Origin: Pascua guehoae
Taxonomy: Eukaryota; Basidiomycota; Tremellomycetes; Trichosporonales; Trichosporonaceae
DNA length: 64,000 nucleotides
Assembly: GCA_001600415.1 (NCBI GenBank)
Contig: BCJX01000010.1
Coordinates: 282,868 to 346,867, forward strand
Reading direction: 5' to 3'
Shown: positions 36,044-46,837 of the stretch, in pieces
How positions within the stretch are numbered: position 1 is the stretch's first letter
Layout of the letters: the number at the start of each line of letters is the position of its first letter
Translations under genes and position numbers: made by a program
Notes under the pieces: generated by a model
The model's database searches: none
What the model was told of the DNA's origin: nothing
What the model saw: the letters and a program-made list of their open reading frames with translations, nothing else

Positions 36044-37023
36044 GCCCCTCAGCTGCTCAGACGAGGCAGAGCGGGGCCAGGCGACGAGACCGAGGACAAG
36101 GGCGAGGGCGAGGGCCGGGGCGGGGGCGAAGGCCAAGATGAAGACGGGCCATGTTGACGACGACGTTGAGAACGAGGACGCCAACGCACCCGACAGGTGG
36201 TGGGCGCGCAGGGAAGGACACATCTGCCAGAGCAAGAGCCGGAAAAAATCTCCACCATGCCGATCGAATGACTCATCAGTAGTGTATACCCCATGCAGCA
36301 TGCAGACATACAGCACGGAGAGAAGCCGCGAGGGGCCGAGGATGGTCTGAGATAGCTAGTCATGCGATCGGCCGGATCATTTAGGTCGATCAAGTCGATC
36401 AGTGATCAGGTCCAGGTCTCGGAGGTTGCCATGTGGCATCCCATGTGGCATGGCATGTGGCATGGGGACGAGGGACTGCGAGCAGTACTACTCCATACTA
36501 CAGCCACATGGGGGTTTGCAATGTCTCGCTGGTCATGCTCGTTCCAATTGACGTTACAGCTGGTGAAGGTGAATGCAGTTCGAGGGATTGGCCGCGGTGA
36601 GCTCGAGCTCGACTGGGAATGGCTGAGAGCCGTTGATCAGAATGCCATAGCAGCGGTAAGAGACTCGCTGCCCGCCCACGACTCGTTGATCAGTGGCGCT
36701 TCTCTCCGTCATCTGGGAACAGGCTCCTAAGCTCGACTTGGGCAAATTGCTTATCAATCCGTCTGGCTCGGCGTGCTCGCGCTCGCGACGCCTGGCAGCC
36801 GCGCAGCTCGCGTTCACGCGCATGACATAAGAGTACATCCCTGCAGAATTTGGGCAGGTATCTACAAGGGGCCAGAATAAACGGCCAGAGGCATTAACGG
36901 GCATGACGGGTAAGGGGATCATTGGCCAGCCTGCATTTGTGCACGGGGAGTGGGCTGCATGCACGCTGCACGGTCAAAAGCCAGACCACGTCCGATGCGT
37001 ACAGTATCGGCCAATGTCGTCAT
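36044..37023. other. Convergent 3' region, carrier and CNA1
   Basis: No gene is supported. Imperfect tandem repeats of catgtggcatgg are at 36428-36467. Confidence 0.55.
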
Positions 37024-39495
37024 CTAGGCAAGCGAGTGCTCGGGACGCGTGCGCGACGGGCTCGAGATGACCTCTGCAATGTCGCGCATGTTCTGGTCGG
37101 CGTTGGCGTCGCGACCGTCGACCACGTCGCGGATAAGCTCCATCGTGTTCTCGAGCGAGCGGCGACGCGTCGATGGCGACGTGCGCGTCGTGCCCAGAGA
37201 CGCCTGGCGCCCGTGGCCACGGCGCCAAGGTGCACCACCGGGGGTGGTGGGCGATGAGGGCGACGTCGGCGACACACCAATGGGGCTGCCGATGGGGGAC
37301 GATGTGTCCACGGCAATCGGCGACGCAGGCACCGAGTTGGCAGGAGAGGTCATCTCCTCGGGGTCGATAATGTCGGGTGGCAGACGCTCGTTCTCAATGT
37401 CACTCTTGCGCCTGACTGTTAGAACTCTTTCGCCCAGACTCTTAGTGCAGACTCACGCATCATCGAAGCCCTGGATAGCCTCCTTGATACCCTCGGCACC
37501 GTTGGCGAGGAGTCCGGCGGGCAGAGTCGAAGAACCAGAGAGACTCTTGAGTTCGGAAACGCGCTCCGACTCCTCGCGGAGCAGCGAGAAGACACGCGAC
37601 ATGCGACCGACCGCGAGAATCTTGTTCTTGATGACCTGCCTCCGCTCGGCGGAGACTTGGGCTGTTAGTCAGGGTATCCAATGGTAGGCGGAATTGTACC
37701 TACTCTCGCCTTCTGGAGACTCTGGCGTGATCATTGGCGTCTCCTCCTCCTCTTCAAGCTCCTCCTTGGTGCACGTGTTGAGGATGGCAATGAGCATGTC
37801 CGTGACTGCGGGTCAGCTTCCGTAGGGCGCGCCAGCAAGCGTATCGTTGAACGCACTCTTCTCGCCGACGAAGGGAAGCGACCAGGTGAAAACGTCCATA
37901 AAGTTGGGAAGCCAGTAAGGGTGGGGCGTGCAGTTGAACTGGCGAATGTTCATGACGTTGGACTCGTACTTGAGCACAGCCGCCTTGTTCGAGTAGACAT
38001 CGAGGTAGTTGGGAGCCGAGAAGATGGTCATGACCGATGGGAAGCCAGTCGTCTTCGTCTTCTTGTACATGCGGTAGCCCGCGTCCTGAGCCTCGTGTGC
38101 GCGGATAATGGACAAGAGGCCATTGCGCTCAAGGAACTGGCACGCCGCGTTGTAGCTGAATGTCAGCTCCGCACACACTGCAAGCGACATACGTGAAGAA
38201 ATAACTGCAGCCACGGACGTGGTTGTGCACAAAGTTCTCCGTCGGGTTCTTCTCATTGCCAAAGTCCTCGAGAGGGTCTGCCCAGAGAATGTCACACATG
38301 AGACCGTGCGTGGGCGGCTCGCGGAAGCGGTTGATCTGAGTGTGAGCTGAGTACTCGAAGGAGGCGGTGATAGCTCACAGCACGGAGGTCGTCGAGCGTG
38401 TGGAGCTCGGGCGAGAGGCCGCCGTGAATGCAGAGGAACTGCTTGTTCATGACCGCGGCAAGGGGAAGGTTGCAGAACGAGTCCATGCACGCATTGTACA
38501 CGTGCTCCGAGTACTTGTGCTTGCCTGGTAGGTTAGGTACTCCTCCTGCCACATAACCTACACTCGAGCTTGAAGGTGAAGTAGTCGGTAAGATGGCGGC
38601 ACTCGTGGTTGCCACGGAGAAGGAAGAGCGTGTCGGGGTACCAGATCTTGAGCGACCAGAGGTAGAGAACACACTGTCGCGTGAGTGAATGTACACCTTG
38701 CTTACACGCCAGTTGCTCGAGCTTACCTCGATGGAGAAGTAGCCACGGTCGACATAGTCACCAAGGAAGAGGTAGCGGGTGTCGGCAGGGTTACCACCGA
38801 CCTCGAAGAGCTTCATGAGGTCATACTAGACAGGTCAGCAGCGCCCGCTCGCCCTCATCCCGCAGCTGCTACTCACGTATTGTCCGTGGATGTCGCCACA
38901 CACTGCAAGCTGGTCAATGACGCTCGGATCGCGGGCGTAAGAACGTACCAGTGATTGGCGCATCGACCTCCAGGAGGTTGGGCTCCGCACGTAGGATCTC
39001 GCCACCCCTGACGAGTCAGTACGACGATCGACCGTGTCGCAGCCACGTCACGACACGACACGCACTTCTCGAGAATGAACAACGCCTGCTCCTCCGTCAA
39101 GCGGCCTTCGCGGTAAAAGTGGTTCTTGAGGAAGGCAATGTCGGGCTTGGTGGGGTCTTTGCTGGACCAGAACTGCTCGTCGGACGGCAGGTACATGGCG
39201 GGCGCCTGGACCTGGTACAGCGTTAGCTTGTCGTCAAAGCCATGGGCTTCCCGGTTCGTTCGTGTCTGGGACAGGTGGCGTCGAGGACAATGGGGCTGGG
39301 GGAGAGGAAGGCCCCGACTCTGCGACTCCTGGGGAGGTCTGGCCAACTCACATCCTTGACCACACGCTCGGTCGTGCTGACAGTCTCGCCATTCTCGAGC
39401 GTGTGTTGCGTAAAGTCGATTTCGGGGACGGGGATGGAGCCCTTCTTTTGGATTTGGGCAATGGCGTTTGCCGTCTGCGTCGCAGGGGACGTCAT
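37024..39495 (-). CDS. CNA1: Calcineurin A, catalytic subunit
   Basis: This is the Ca2+/calmodulin-dependent Ser/Thr phosphatase, acting with regulatory subunit CnB on factors such as Crz1. Twelve exons: 39495-39352, 39211-39066, 39007-38949, 38902-38877, 38825-38727, 38673-38562, 38524-38379, 38335-38193, 38155-37857, 37805-37704, 37655-37457, 37411-37024; 620 residues. Metallophosphatase motifs are GDIHGQ near 118, GDYVDRG near 147, RGNHECR near 179 and CIHGGLSPE. The CnB-binding helix is [20 protein letters not shown]. The calmodulin-binding segment ([20 protein letters not shown]) and autoinhibitory segment ([16 protein letters not shown]) follow. The Ser/Pro-rich tail ([26 protein letters not shown]) resembles the phosphorylated tail of Cryptococcus Cna1. 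Exon 4 is only 26 nt. Confidence 0.96.
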
Positions 39496-40680
39496 GGCGC
39501 TTGGCTAGTGGTGGTGGGGGTTTAACGCGGAAGCAGTGAGAGGTATGCTGGAGAGAGGGGGGGGGGTTGTCAAGCCTGTGAGGTGACGCAGGTAGCGGCA
39601 GAGAAGGCGAAGGAAGGGAGTCTTGTGATCCGGTGGGATGCAGCCACGACAGGGGGGGTACGGGTGGGAGTGGACTGCCCGGCGCCCGCAGTCGATGTGG
39701 AGTTTGGGTGTGTGCGTAAAGAGGTTACGCGGGAGCCCCAAGTTGGAGAGAGGGAGAGAGACGGCAAAGGAGAGAGGGAGAGACGATGAGAGGTTGGATG
39801 AAGAGAGTGATGGAGGGAAGGAAGGAGTTAATGTGGGTTGGGACAAGAGCAGACTAGGTGCGCAGCAACCCACAGCCAGTGTGTGTGTGTGTGTGTGGCA
39901 TATGCCATGCCATATGCCATGCCATGGCTAAGCCGTGGCGGGCCGGTCAGTGGTGTCCAAGCGCGCCCCCACTCAGCCATGCAGCGAGGCAGCAGCCCAG
40001 GCAAGCAGCCCAGGCCACAAGGGGGGGCGTCACACCCCATTCACTTCTCTTGCATTGCATTCCATGCCATGCCATGCCACACAGCCCCCCCCNCCCCCCT
40101 CCACTCCAATTCATCGCATCGCCGCGTCGTTCCGCGTCTACTAGATGCATCTCCCAAACCTCTGCTCGCTCCCCGTGGCACAGAAAGAACCTGCATGGCC
40201 CGCGCCCAGTGCCCAGTCTTATTGCCCAGGCGGGTGCAGGTTCGCTTGGTTCGTCTGTTGCACGGGACCTCGAGCGCGTCAGCATCCCCTGCTTTGACCA
40301 GGGAATCAAGAGTCCCAGACAGGAACCGGGTCGCATCCCACCCCCAGTGGCCAGTGGCCAGTAGTGGGCCCAGTGGGTCCAGTTCGATCCAGCAGCCAAG
40401 GGGCAGGCGGCCAGTGGCCAGTGGCGATGCCGCCAATGCTGGGCCCACCGTTTGGCGAGCATCGAAGCGTGTCACAGACTCAACTTGACACGTCTCCATG
40501 ACGCGCCACTAACGTCATAACGCCGAACATCCGAACCTTGCGCTAGCGTGTCTGCCACGCGATCAGGAACAAGCCAACATGACACGGGGACGGTGAGTGG
40601 GACCTGAATCCATGATCGTGGGTCTTCCTTTGTTCATTTAACAACACCTCCCTTACTCTCTCCTCTACGCGCAGCCCACG
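39496..40680. other. Divergent region between CNA1 and SEC65
   Basis: There is no gene. It contains a GT run with palindromic catatgcc repeats (39880-39928), a C run broken by an unresolved base at 40093, and near 40579 a short 5' leader exon of SEC65 with its own ATG followed by an intron (40593-40674). Confidence 0.55.
39880..39928. repeat. (GT)n followed by palindromic catatgccatgc repeats
   Basis: About nine GT units run into ggcatatgcc and catgccatgg, each self-complementary, in direct tandem. Confidence 0.8.
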
Positions 40681-41865
40681 ATGCCGACTGTTGAAGACTA
40701 CTTTGATGACGAGACGGACCTTCCACTTCCGTCGTCGTCCAGGGCGCATATCCCGAACACGGGTATGCGGGGCGCGCTCCTTGAGGAGATTACCGACGAC
40801 AATGAACTGGACATGGACATGCTCGCCGACCAGGGTCGTGGAGAGTATGGCGCCGACTCGCGCGCGCCTCCTCCCAGTGCCAATGCAAAGGGCAAGCTGG
40901 CAGTGCGCGATGACCCCGGAGACCTGCGCCCGTCGGGCCAGGTGCCGCAGATGAACCCCAACACACCAATGGGCGGGTTCATGGGCGACATGATGAAGCT
41001 CCAAGAGGCCGAGGAAGAACGGCTCGCCAAGATCAGGCGCCAGTTTGGCAACACTACCGTCCACAATGACCCGAGCGTGTTTAAGAAGTGAGCTCTTGGT
41101 AGTCGAGCGAGGCGCACGACGAGCTCACACCACAGCTGGAACACTGTCTACCCGCTCTACTTTGACGCAAAGGTGTCGATCAACGATGGCCGCCGCGTGG
41201 CACGCAAGGCCGCACTGTGGTGGCCGCTCGCGACGCACATTGCACGTGCGTGTGCGACTCTGGGCATTCCTTGTGTTCTTGAGGTGAGATAATTGGCGTT
41301 TCGCGAGTAACTATCTGACACCTCAGCCCGAGAAGACACACCCTGCCGACTGGGAGAACCCTGGCCGCGTCAAGGTGCAGATCAAGAAGGACGACGGCAG
41401 CTTTGCCAACCCCATTGCAAAGAACCGTATGTCTAGCTGCCCATGGTGATACTGACAGCAGGCACTCAGCTGTACAACGTTCTCTCGCAGCAGATGCAGC
41501 GCGCCAACCCGACCCTTGTTCCCCAGCCCGTGGCGCAGAAGCCCAAGGCGGCTGCCGAGCCCGCACCCAAGGCCAAGACGAAGAACGCCAAGGGTCACGG
41601 CGGAAAGGCAGCCGCACCCAAGGCTCAGCCGGTGCGTCTGCCGACCCGTCCACCGGCACCACCCCACCCCCTTCCCGCTCTCGACGCCCGCCTGCCTCTC
41701 CACTCGCCACTTGCCGCCACTGGCGTTGCGACAGCTGCCGTCAAGCGCGACCTCGAGACCGAGAAGGAAAACAAGAAGAAGGGTATTTCCATGGGCCCAT
41801 CCGAGGAGGGCGAAAAGCAAAAGATGCCCAAGATGAAGCGCGTTGTGGTCCGCGGCAAGCGCTAG
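40681..41865 (+). CDS. SEC65: Signal recognition particle subunit SRP19/Sec65
   Basis: This protein binds SRP RNA helices 6 and 8 and allows SRP54 to assemble in the particle that targets secretory proteins to the ER. Exons are 40681-41087, 41136-41283, 41327-41426 and 41462-41865; 352 residues. The SRP19 fold covers about 136-235: WNTVYPLYFDAKVSINDGRR (with GRRV and RKAALWWP), ARACATLGIPCVLEPEKTHP, and NPGRVKVQIKKDDGSF. An acidic extension of about 135 residues precedes it, as in yeast Sec65. The C-terminal 120 residues are Ala/Pro/Lys-rich and end in a basic stretch (MPKMKRVVVRGKR). The start at 40681 was chosen because the upstream ATG at 40579 is out of frame after splicing. The last acceptor (41458/41461) is NAGNAG. 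Confidence 0.9.
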
Positions 41866-42397
41866 TCATGGTCGAGAGGGCAGCTCGAGGACGAGAAGGG
41901 CAAGCGAAGTGCCACGCCGCAAAGCGGCTCGCGTCGTCTTTCCTCGCGGAGAGTTCGCGCTGTTACAATTATGCATCACCAAACATTGCCACCTTGATTT
42001 ATTTTGTGAGGCACAGCTCTAAGTGACTGTGACGCGACGATCGTACAGGCAATTGCGCAGGGTTGCAGGGCGCAGAGTCTCGATGGAAGCGTCGTGGTAG
42101 GCAAAAGCACGAGGCCGTGGTTTGTGGGGTAGGGTGTTCGCTTTGCACCTCTGGTATGCCTCCTGCGTACCGGCACACCTCTGGAAGCTGGGCGCGATGC
42201 TGGCGATGCACGCGATGCCTGCGTTGACGTCACGAGCGGAGTTGTGCCCATCGAGACTGGTAGAGGAGGAGGGGGTGTCCCACGTTCCGCTGGGGACTCA
42301 TCTGCTTCCTGAATTGTTACTGTGCTGTGCAGGAAGGGAACCGGACATCCTCACAGTTCCCACGGGGCATGGCAGCCCCACAATAGGAAGTAGGACT
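41866..42397. other. Intergenic after SEC65
   Basis: This GC-rich stretch has no gene. It borders the mitochondrial rRNA-derived segment that starts near 42398. Confidence 0.55.
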
Positions 42398-42516
42398 TAG
42401 TGATCCGGTGGTTCTTTATGGAAAGACCATCGCTCAAGAAATAAAAGTTACGCTAGGGATAACAGGGTAATAGCTCTCGAGAGTTCATATTGTCAGAGCT
42501 GTTTGCCACCTCGATG
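42398..42516 (+). other. Nuclear copy of a mitochondrial LSU rRNA fragment (NUMT) with an exact I-SceI site
   Basis: The segment follows the universally conserved peptidyl-transferase region of large-subunit rRNA in order: tagtgatccggtggttc, ccatcgctcaa, ataaaagttacgctaggg, gagttcatat, and gtttgccacctcgatg. The words ataaaagttacgctaggg and cagggtaata are the fungal mitochondrial form rather than the bacterial or nuclear 28S form. Bases 42454-42471 read TAGGGATAACAGGGTAAT, the 18-bp I-SceI target at the classic intron insertion point. Homology stops sharply after cctcgatg, within nuclear GC-rich sequence. It is too short to be a functional rRNA gene. Confidence 0.88.
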
Positions 42517-42784
42517 CGGGTAGGATGTACCGTTGGAACACATGCTTACGTGGTGAAGCAAGGCTCGCAAGGCCAGCAAAGTGAGCTGTGACAACCACCG
42601 TGGAGACCCCACGCGCCGTGCCTTTGCGCCATGTTTTGCGGCCGACTTGCCGATTTGCCGCGCGATCGATCGCAAACCGTTAAACCCGCGATGGACATTA
42701 CCGAAAACACGTCTCGGAACACCCGCACCGACAACAACCCCACCCCTTTCCACCGCCGACACGCGCCGTGCCAGCGCACGCAGC

Positions 42785-44934
42785 ATGACCTCTCTCGGCA
42801 CGGGTTCCAGTGCTGTCGAGACCCCCGGGGGCCGTGGCGGGCGCGTGCGGCCCCCCGGGAGCTCCGGGGCTGCGGCTGGGGGGCGGCGAGAGCACGCTAC
42901 CCTCGCGCCGCACGCCGCTCAGGCCGTGGGGGCCACGGGCGCTCCTGGCTCCGCCGCCGTGTCGGCGCCCACCACGAGCTCGTCGGGAGCGTCAACGACG
43001 GCGGCCGACGTTGCCCTCCCTGCTCCGACGACGGGGACGTCGGCGGGCGCGGCGTTCACCCGTTCGCTCCTGTTGTTTATGGGTGAGCACCGAAACGGAG
43101 CTGCACGCAGGGCGTCCCAGTAGTCCACAACTACTGCACGCTGTAGCTGTGGACTTGTGTTGAGACGCAGAGTAGTGGTGGCCGCTGACGCTCGCAGGTT
43201 TCATGTTTCGCCGTCCATCCAAGCTCTTCCGGCCGAACCGATGTACGTCGCGAGCGATGGGCAGTGCTGACGACAGTGGATACGTGGGCGGGACTACGGC
43301 GGCTGGCCGAGAGTGCAGACCAGAACCTCTCGCCGGCGTTTGTGCGCGGTATCCTCAAGCTGCCTGGTGGGGTGCGTACAGCTGGCGTGCCCTTCAACTG
43401 GGACATTTGGTGTAGCGGCGTTGACCCCAACGTTTGCTCGACATCGCTCACTCCCCACGCTTACAATGTCCAACTGCTAACGCCCCAGCCGATCGTCCTC
43501 ACAGCCTCCCTCCTCCCCCCACTCCTCGTCAACACAACCCTCGGCTTTCTCCTCTTCTCCTCCCACTCGCTCCTCTCGCTTGGCCTCGCGCGGCTGCCCT
43601 ACTTCCGGCGCGGGGCGAGCGACGACGACTTTCTCGGACGCGACTCGCTCGGCATGCTGGATGGCGACTATGGTGCCGCCCGCCCTGGGGTACCAGGTAC
43701 TTCAGAGGAGGAAATTACGTTTGAGACGATCCTTCGTGGACCGCGGACGATTCCAAAGCACCCCACGCTCCTGTCGGCTATTGCGGGGGCGGGAGCGGGG
43801 GTTATACAGGGTATGGCGTTTACGCCCATCGAGAATGTCGTCAGGTGAGTGCTCGCTTGGGGGTAGTGGAGAGGTTTTGGTCAGTGTTGCTGTTAAAGTG
43901 AGGAGTTTGGCTGGAACAGTGGTCGTTGTGGATAGTGCCGGAATGGGCATGACTGTAGTCCGACATTGCGGGGTGGGCGTTTGTGTCACTGGCAGCAAGC
44001 ACGTGTATAACGAACGGAGCTCCTCCCCCATCTACGTTTGCTCCGAATGCTCACCAGACTGGGTTCTTTCTAACATACCAGATTCCTACAACAATCTGCA
44101 TCTTCCATCACCTCCATCGCTGCGCGCATCCTCCACGTCCCAACACTAAAGCTGCCCAAACCTGTCGCTGCAACCCCCGTCCCATCATCGCCTCTGGAGG
44201 CGCTGCGCAACCTCTTTGCAGCCGATTCGTGGCACAAGGACCGCTCGTGGTGGACTGGGTGGCGCTGGGCAGTCGCACGTGATGCGTGAGTTGACAGTTT
44301 CCCAACCATGGGGTGGGGGGCCGCTTTTGCCAAGAGCGAGTGATATGGCATTGCTTATCTCTCCACCTGTGCCGTCCTAACACACAGGGTCTCGTACTCG
44401 ATCTTCTTCGCTACATTCGACATTACCCGGCGCCTGGGGCTCCGCGTCAAGATGATCACGACGCGCAAGATCACCGGCGCTGAACCGGGGACGGTGTGGG
44501 CGCCGAGCGACGCCGAGATTGCCGCTGCCGCCGCCGCGCCACGAGACACGCCACTAAAGGCGCGTCTCGCACAGGCGGGAACGATCGTGGCGGGCGGGAT
44601 TGCAGCAGCGTCAGCGGCCGAGGCCGCTGGCCGTCCCTTCCGCACATGCCAGCGCCTAACTGGCGCCGCTGCAGCAGAGCGCGCACGCTTGCTGGCCGAG
44701 GGAAAATCTATACCTGAAAAAGTCCTCCATCCAGTCCGGGACGCATGGCGGAAACACGGCATACGGGTGTTTCTCCACCGCGACGGCATGCCACACGTGA
44801 CGCTGGGCGAGCGGCCAAAAGGATTCGGACACGCGCTCGTCCGCACCGCGTCGCGGATCGGGTGGAGAGTGGCCGCGGTCGGGCCGTGGGGAGTGGGGTT
44901 CCTCGTGTTTGCGTGGATTGGCGGCGAGGTCTAG
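42785..44934 (+). CDS. Mitochondrial-carrier-like membrane protein
   Basis: Six exons (42785-43082, 43198-43242, 43277-43371, 43489-43844, 44082-44285, 44388-44934) give 514 residues with consistent phases. The first 95 residues are low-complexity Ala/Gly/Ser/Thr. Then come FMFRRPSKLFRPNR, a hydrophobic block (ASLLPPLLVNTTLGFLLFSS), and a helix ending in PIENVVR near 258-264, which fits the carrier signature P-x-[DE]-x-x-[KR]. A second repeat-like part has SWWTGWRWAVARDAVSYSIF and FFATFDITRRLG. The C-terminus is hydrophobic (GPWGVGFLVFAWIGG). Only one clear signature is present, so this is a divergent carrier, possibly of a non-transporting kind such as outer-membrane Ugo1/SLC25A46; that is speculation. 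The substrate and membrane are unknown. Confidence 0.7.
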
Positions 44935-46837
44935 ACACATTTTGCATACTTAGAGTGATACATGGTCTTGCATATCTGGGTATATGGGTATCGTAAGAGG
45001 GTCGGGCGGGACACGATGTTTGCCACGGCCGGTCGGACTTTGTCCGTTCCTTTGTGCGAGTTGTGGCAAATCGCGAGACTGACATCTTTAGTCCGTGGTG
45101 TTCAAGGTTCACGGTGACAATGTGATACCGAACACTCTCTGACACGTCCGGTATGCCCCTGCGCTGATCATGCGTTGCTCCCGACTTGCCCTCGTTGATT
45201 GCACCCGGTTGAACAGTTTCAGGTTAAGAGTGGCACAGGCATCGCACAACCGGGAGTCTCATCAGTCACCGAGTTGGTCATGAGGACGACACCATGTCCA
45301 GTCGTCCTCATGGGCAACAACGGCGAGAGGTTCACCTTCACTGCTCTCTTTTATGCCTGACGATATCAGTGTTCATTCAGGCCCACGCCTGCCAAGCTCC
45401 ACTTTACCGTTCCATATCTCCTCTATCTCATCTATCCGCTGCCTCCTATCGCTAACCCCTATATCTCACAAAGGACGGCAGTCACCAGCCTCCAGCCTCC
45501 ACCGCCACACCAAGTCGACGCCATGCGAGGCGCCAGTAGGTCTCTTCATTGAGCATTGCGGGAACCCGCGTGGGGATGGACGCAGTCGCGCGAGCACAAG
45601 CACACGAGCACAGTGCACCGAGCACACGAGCAGAGGTAAGAGGGACAGAGGCACGTGGCCGACGAACCTAACAATGGAGGCAGAGGATGATCGGCCCAGA
45701 AACCATGTGCCCAGCCCAATTCCAAGCCGGCCTCATATCATGATTGATCTCTACAGTATGCATGGGAGACGCGACGCGACTCATTATGCTCGCTGCTCGC
45801 TGGCTGTGTGCGGCCATCGGTCGTGTCGGCCCAACGCGGCGAGATAAGGACGAGACGGCACCCCGCACCCATGCATGGCCGACTGCCACTTTGGCCACTG
45901 TGGAATGCCTTATCGCAACCTTGGATGCATGCAGCGCACGTGCCGCCTCGTGGGCCAGACGCCCGGACGGCCAGACTCCCAGGCGGTGACCGGCATGACG
46001 GGCGGATGGACCCAAGTGGCAAGTGGGGTTTCTCGACCCTGAGTGTGTGAATGGGTTTTCTTATCTCAAAAGTGGCACTGGGCGTGACAGCGCGGGGGTG
46101 CCACTAACGCCACACAAGGCCATTGCCACACCCGTCCCATGCTCGAGATACCAGTCTTGGAGATAAGGTGCGTGGGTACGTATGTATGGGCAGGGACAGA
46201 AGCAGAGCAAGAGGACAGTAGCTGCAATGGAGGCAGTGGACCGCCCCCGCCGAGTATCCAGGGACCCCCGCGCTGCGGGGATGGACCATATCGGGATGGA
46301 TCGGATTGGCTCGTGTTGATTTTCTGGCTTGCTGGCCTGCTGGGCTATCGAGACTCGGGTCCCAAGACTCGACAGACGGCGAGCAGGGCGTATGGTAGAC
46401 GGTTAATGTGCGGGGAAACCCGAGCAGATGTTTCCGAACCTTGAGCTGGTGTACGACCTGGAAGATACATGCCAGACCAAGGCTGCTGCCAAGCTTGGCG
46501 CAGCTGTGCTGTTTGCCGGCCACCTCGTCGAGCCAGTAGATTCCGGGGACGCGATCGGCGGTTTCCACGACAGAGGGTGCCAGGAGACACCAGGCCACAC
46601 GGCCACACGACCGACGAGTCACATTGCAGCGTGTCATCTCCCACATGAGCGTGGCAGATTAGCGGATTGCGCGCGTCGACGTCCCGGCGAGTCTTGTCTC
46701 GTGCCCACTGGGTATCGTTGATTGTGGCTGTCGGAACCCCGCTCACAAGGTGGCTGCTCCAGAGTCGGGCAGGACATTTAAGTACCAGAAGAGGGCTCGT
46801 CTGCAACTTTTCTCCATCAACTACTCTGCTCTTCACT
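44935..46837. promoter_or_regulatory. Long upstream region of the ammonium transporter with GATAAG motifs
   Basis: No gene is supported in 1.9 kb. Four exact GATAAG words (either strand) occur at 45843-45848, 45909-45914, 46060-46065 and 46162-46167. GATAAG is bound by nitrogen-regulatory GATA factors (Gat1/AreA class) that control ammonium transporters in fungi, so this is probably the nitrogen-responsive promoter. Confidence 0.5.

Noticed and set aside
40382..40391. Possible tRNA B-box (gttcgatcc)
   Set aside because: No A-box at the right distance and no acceptor stem can be folded around it.
41632..41734. Extra intron in SEC65 exon 4 (gtgcgt...gacag)
   Set aside because: Removing these 103 bases would break the frame of the conserved basic C-terminus; the open frame was kept.
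42398..42516. Engineered I-SceI landing site or vector contamination
   Set aside because: The bases on both sides continue natural mitochondrial rRNA sequence in the correct order, so the site is part of a mitochondrial fragment, not a cloned oligonucleotide.
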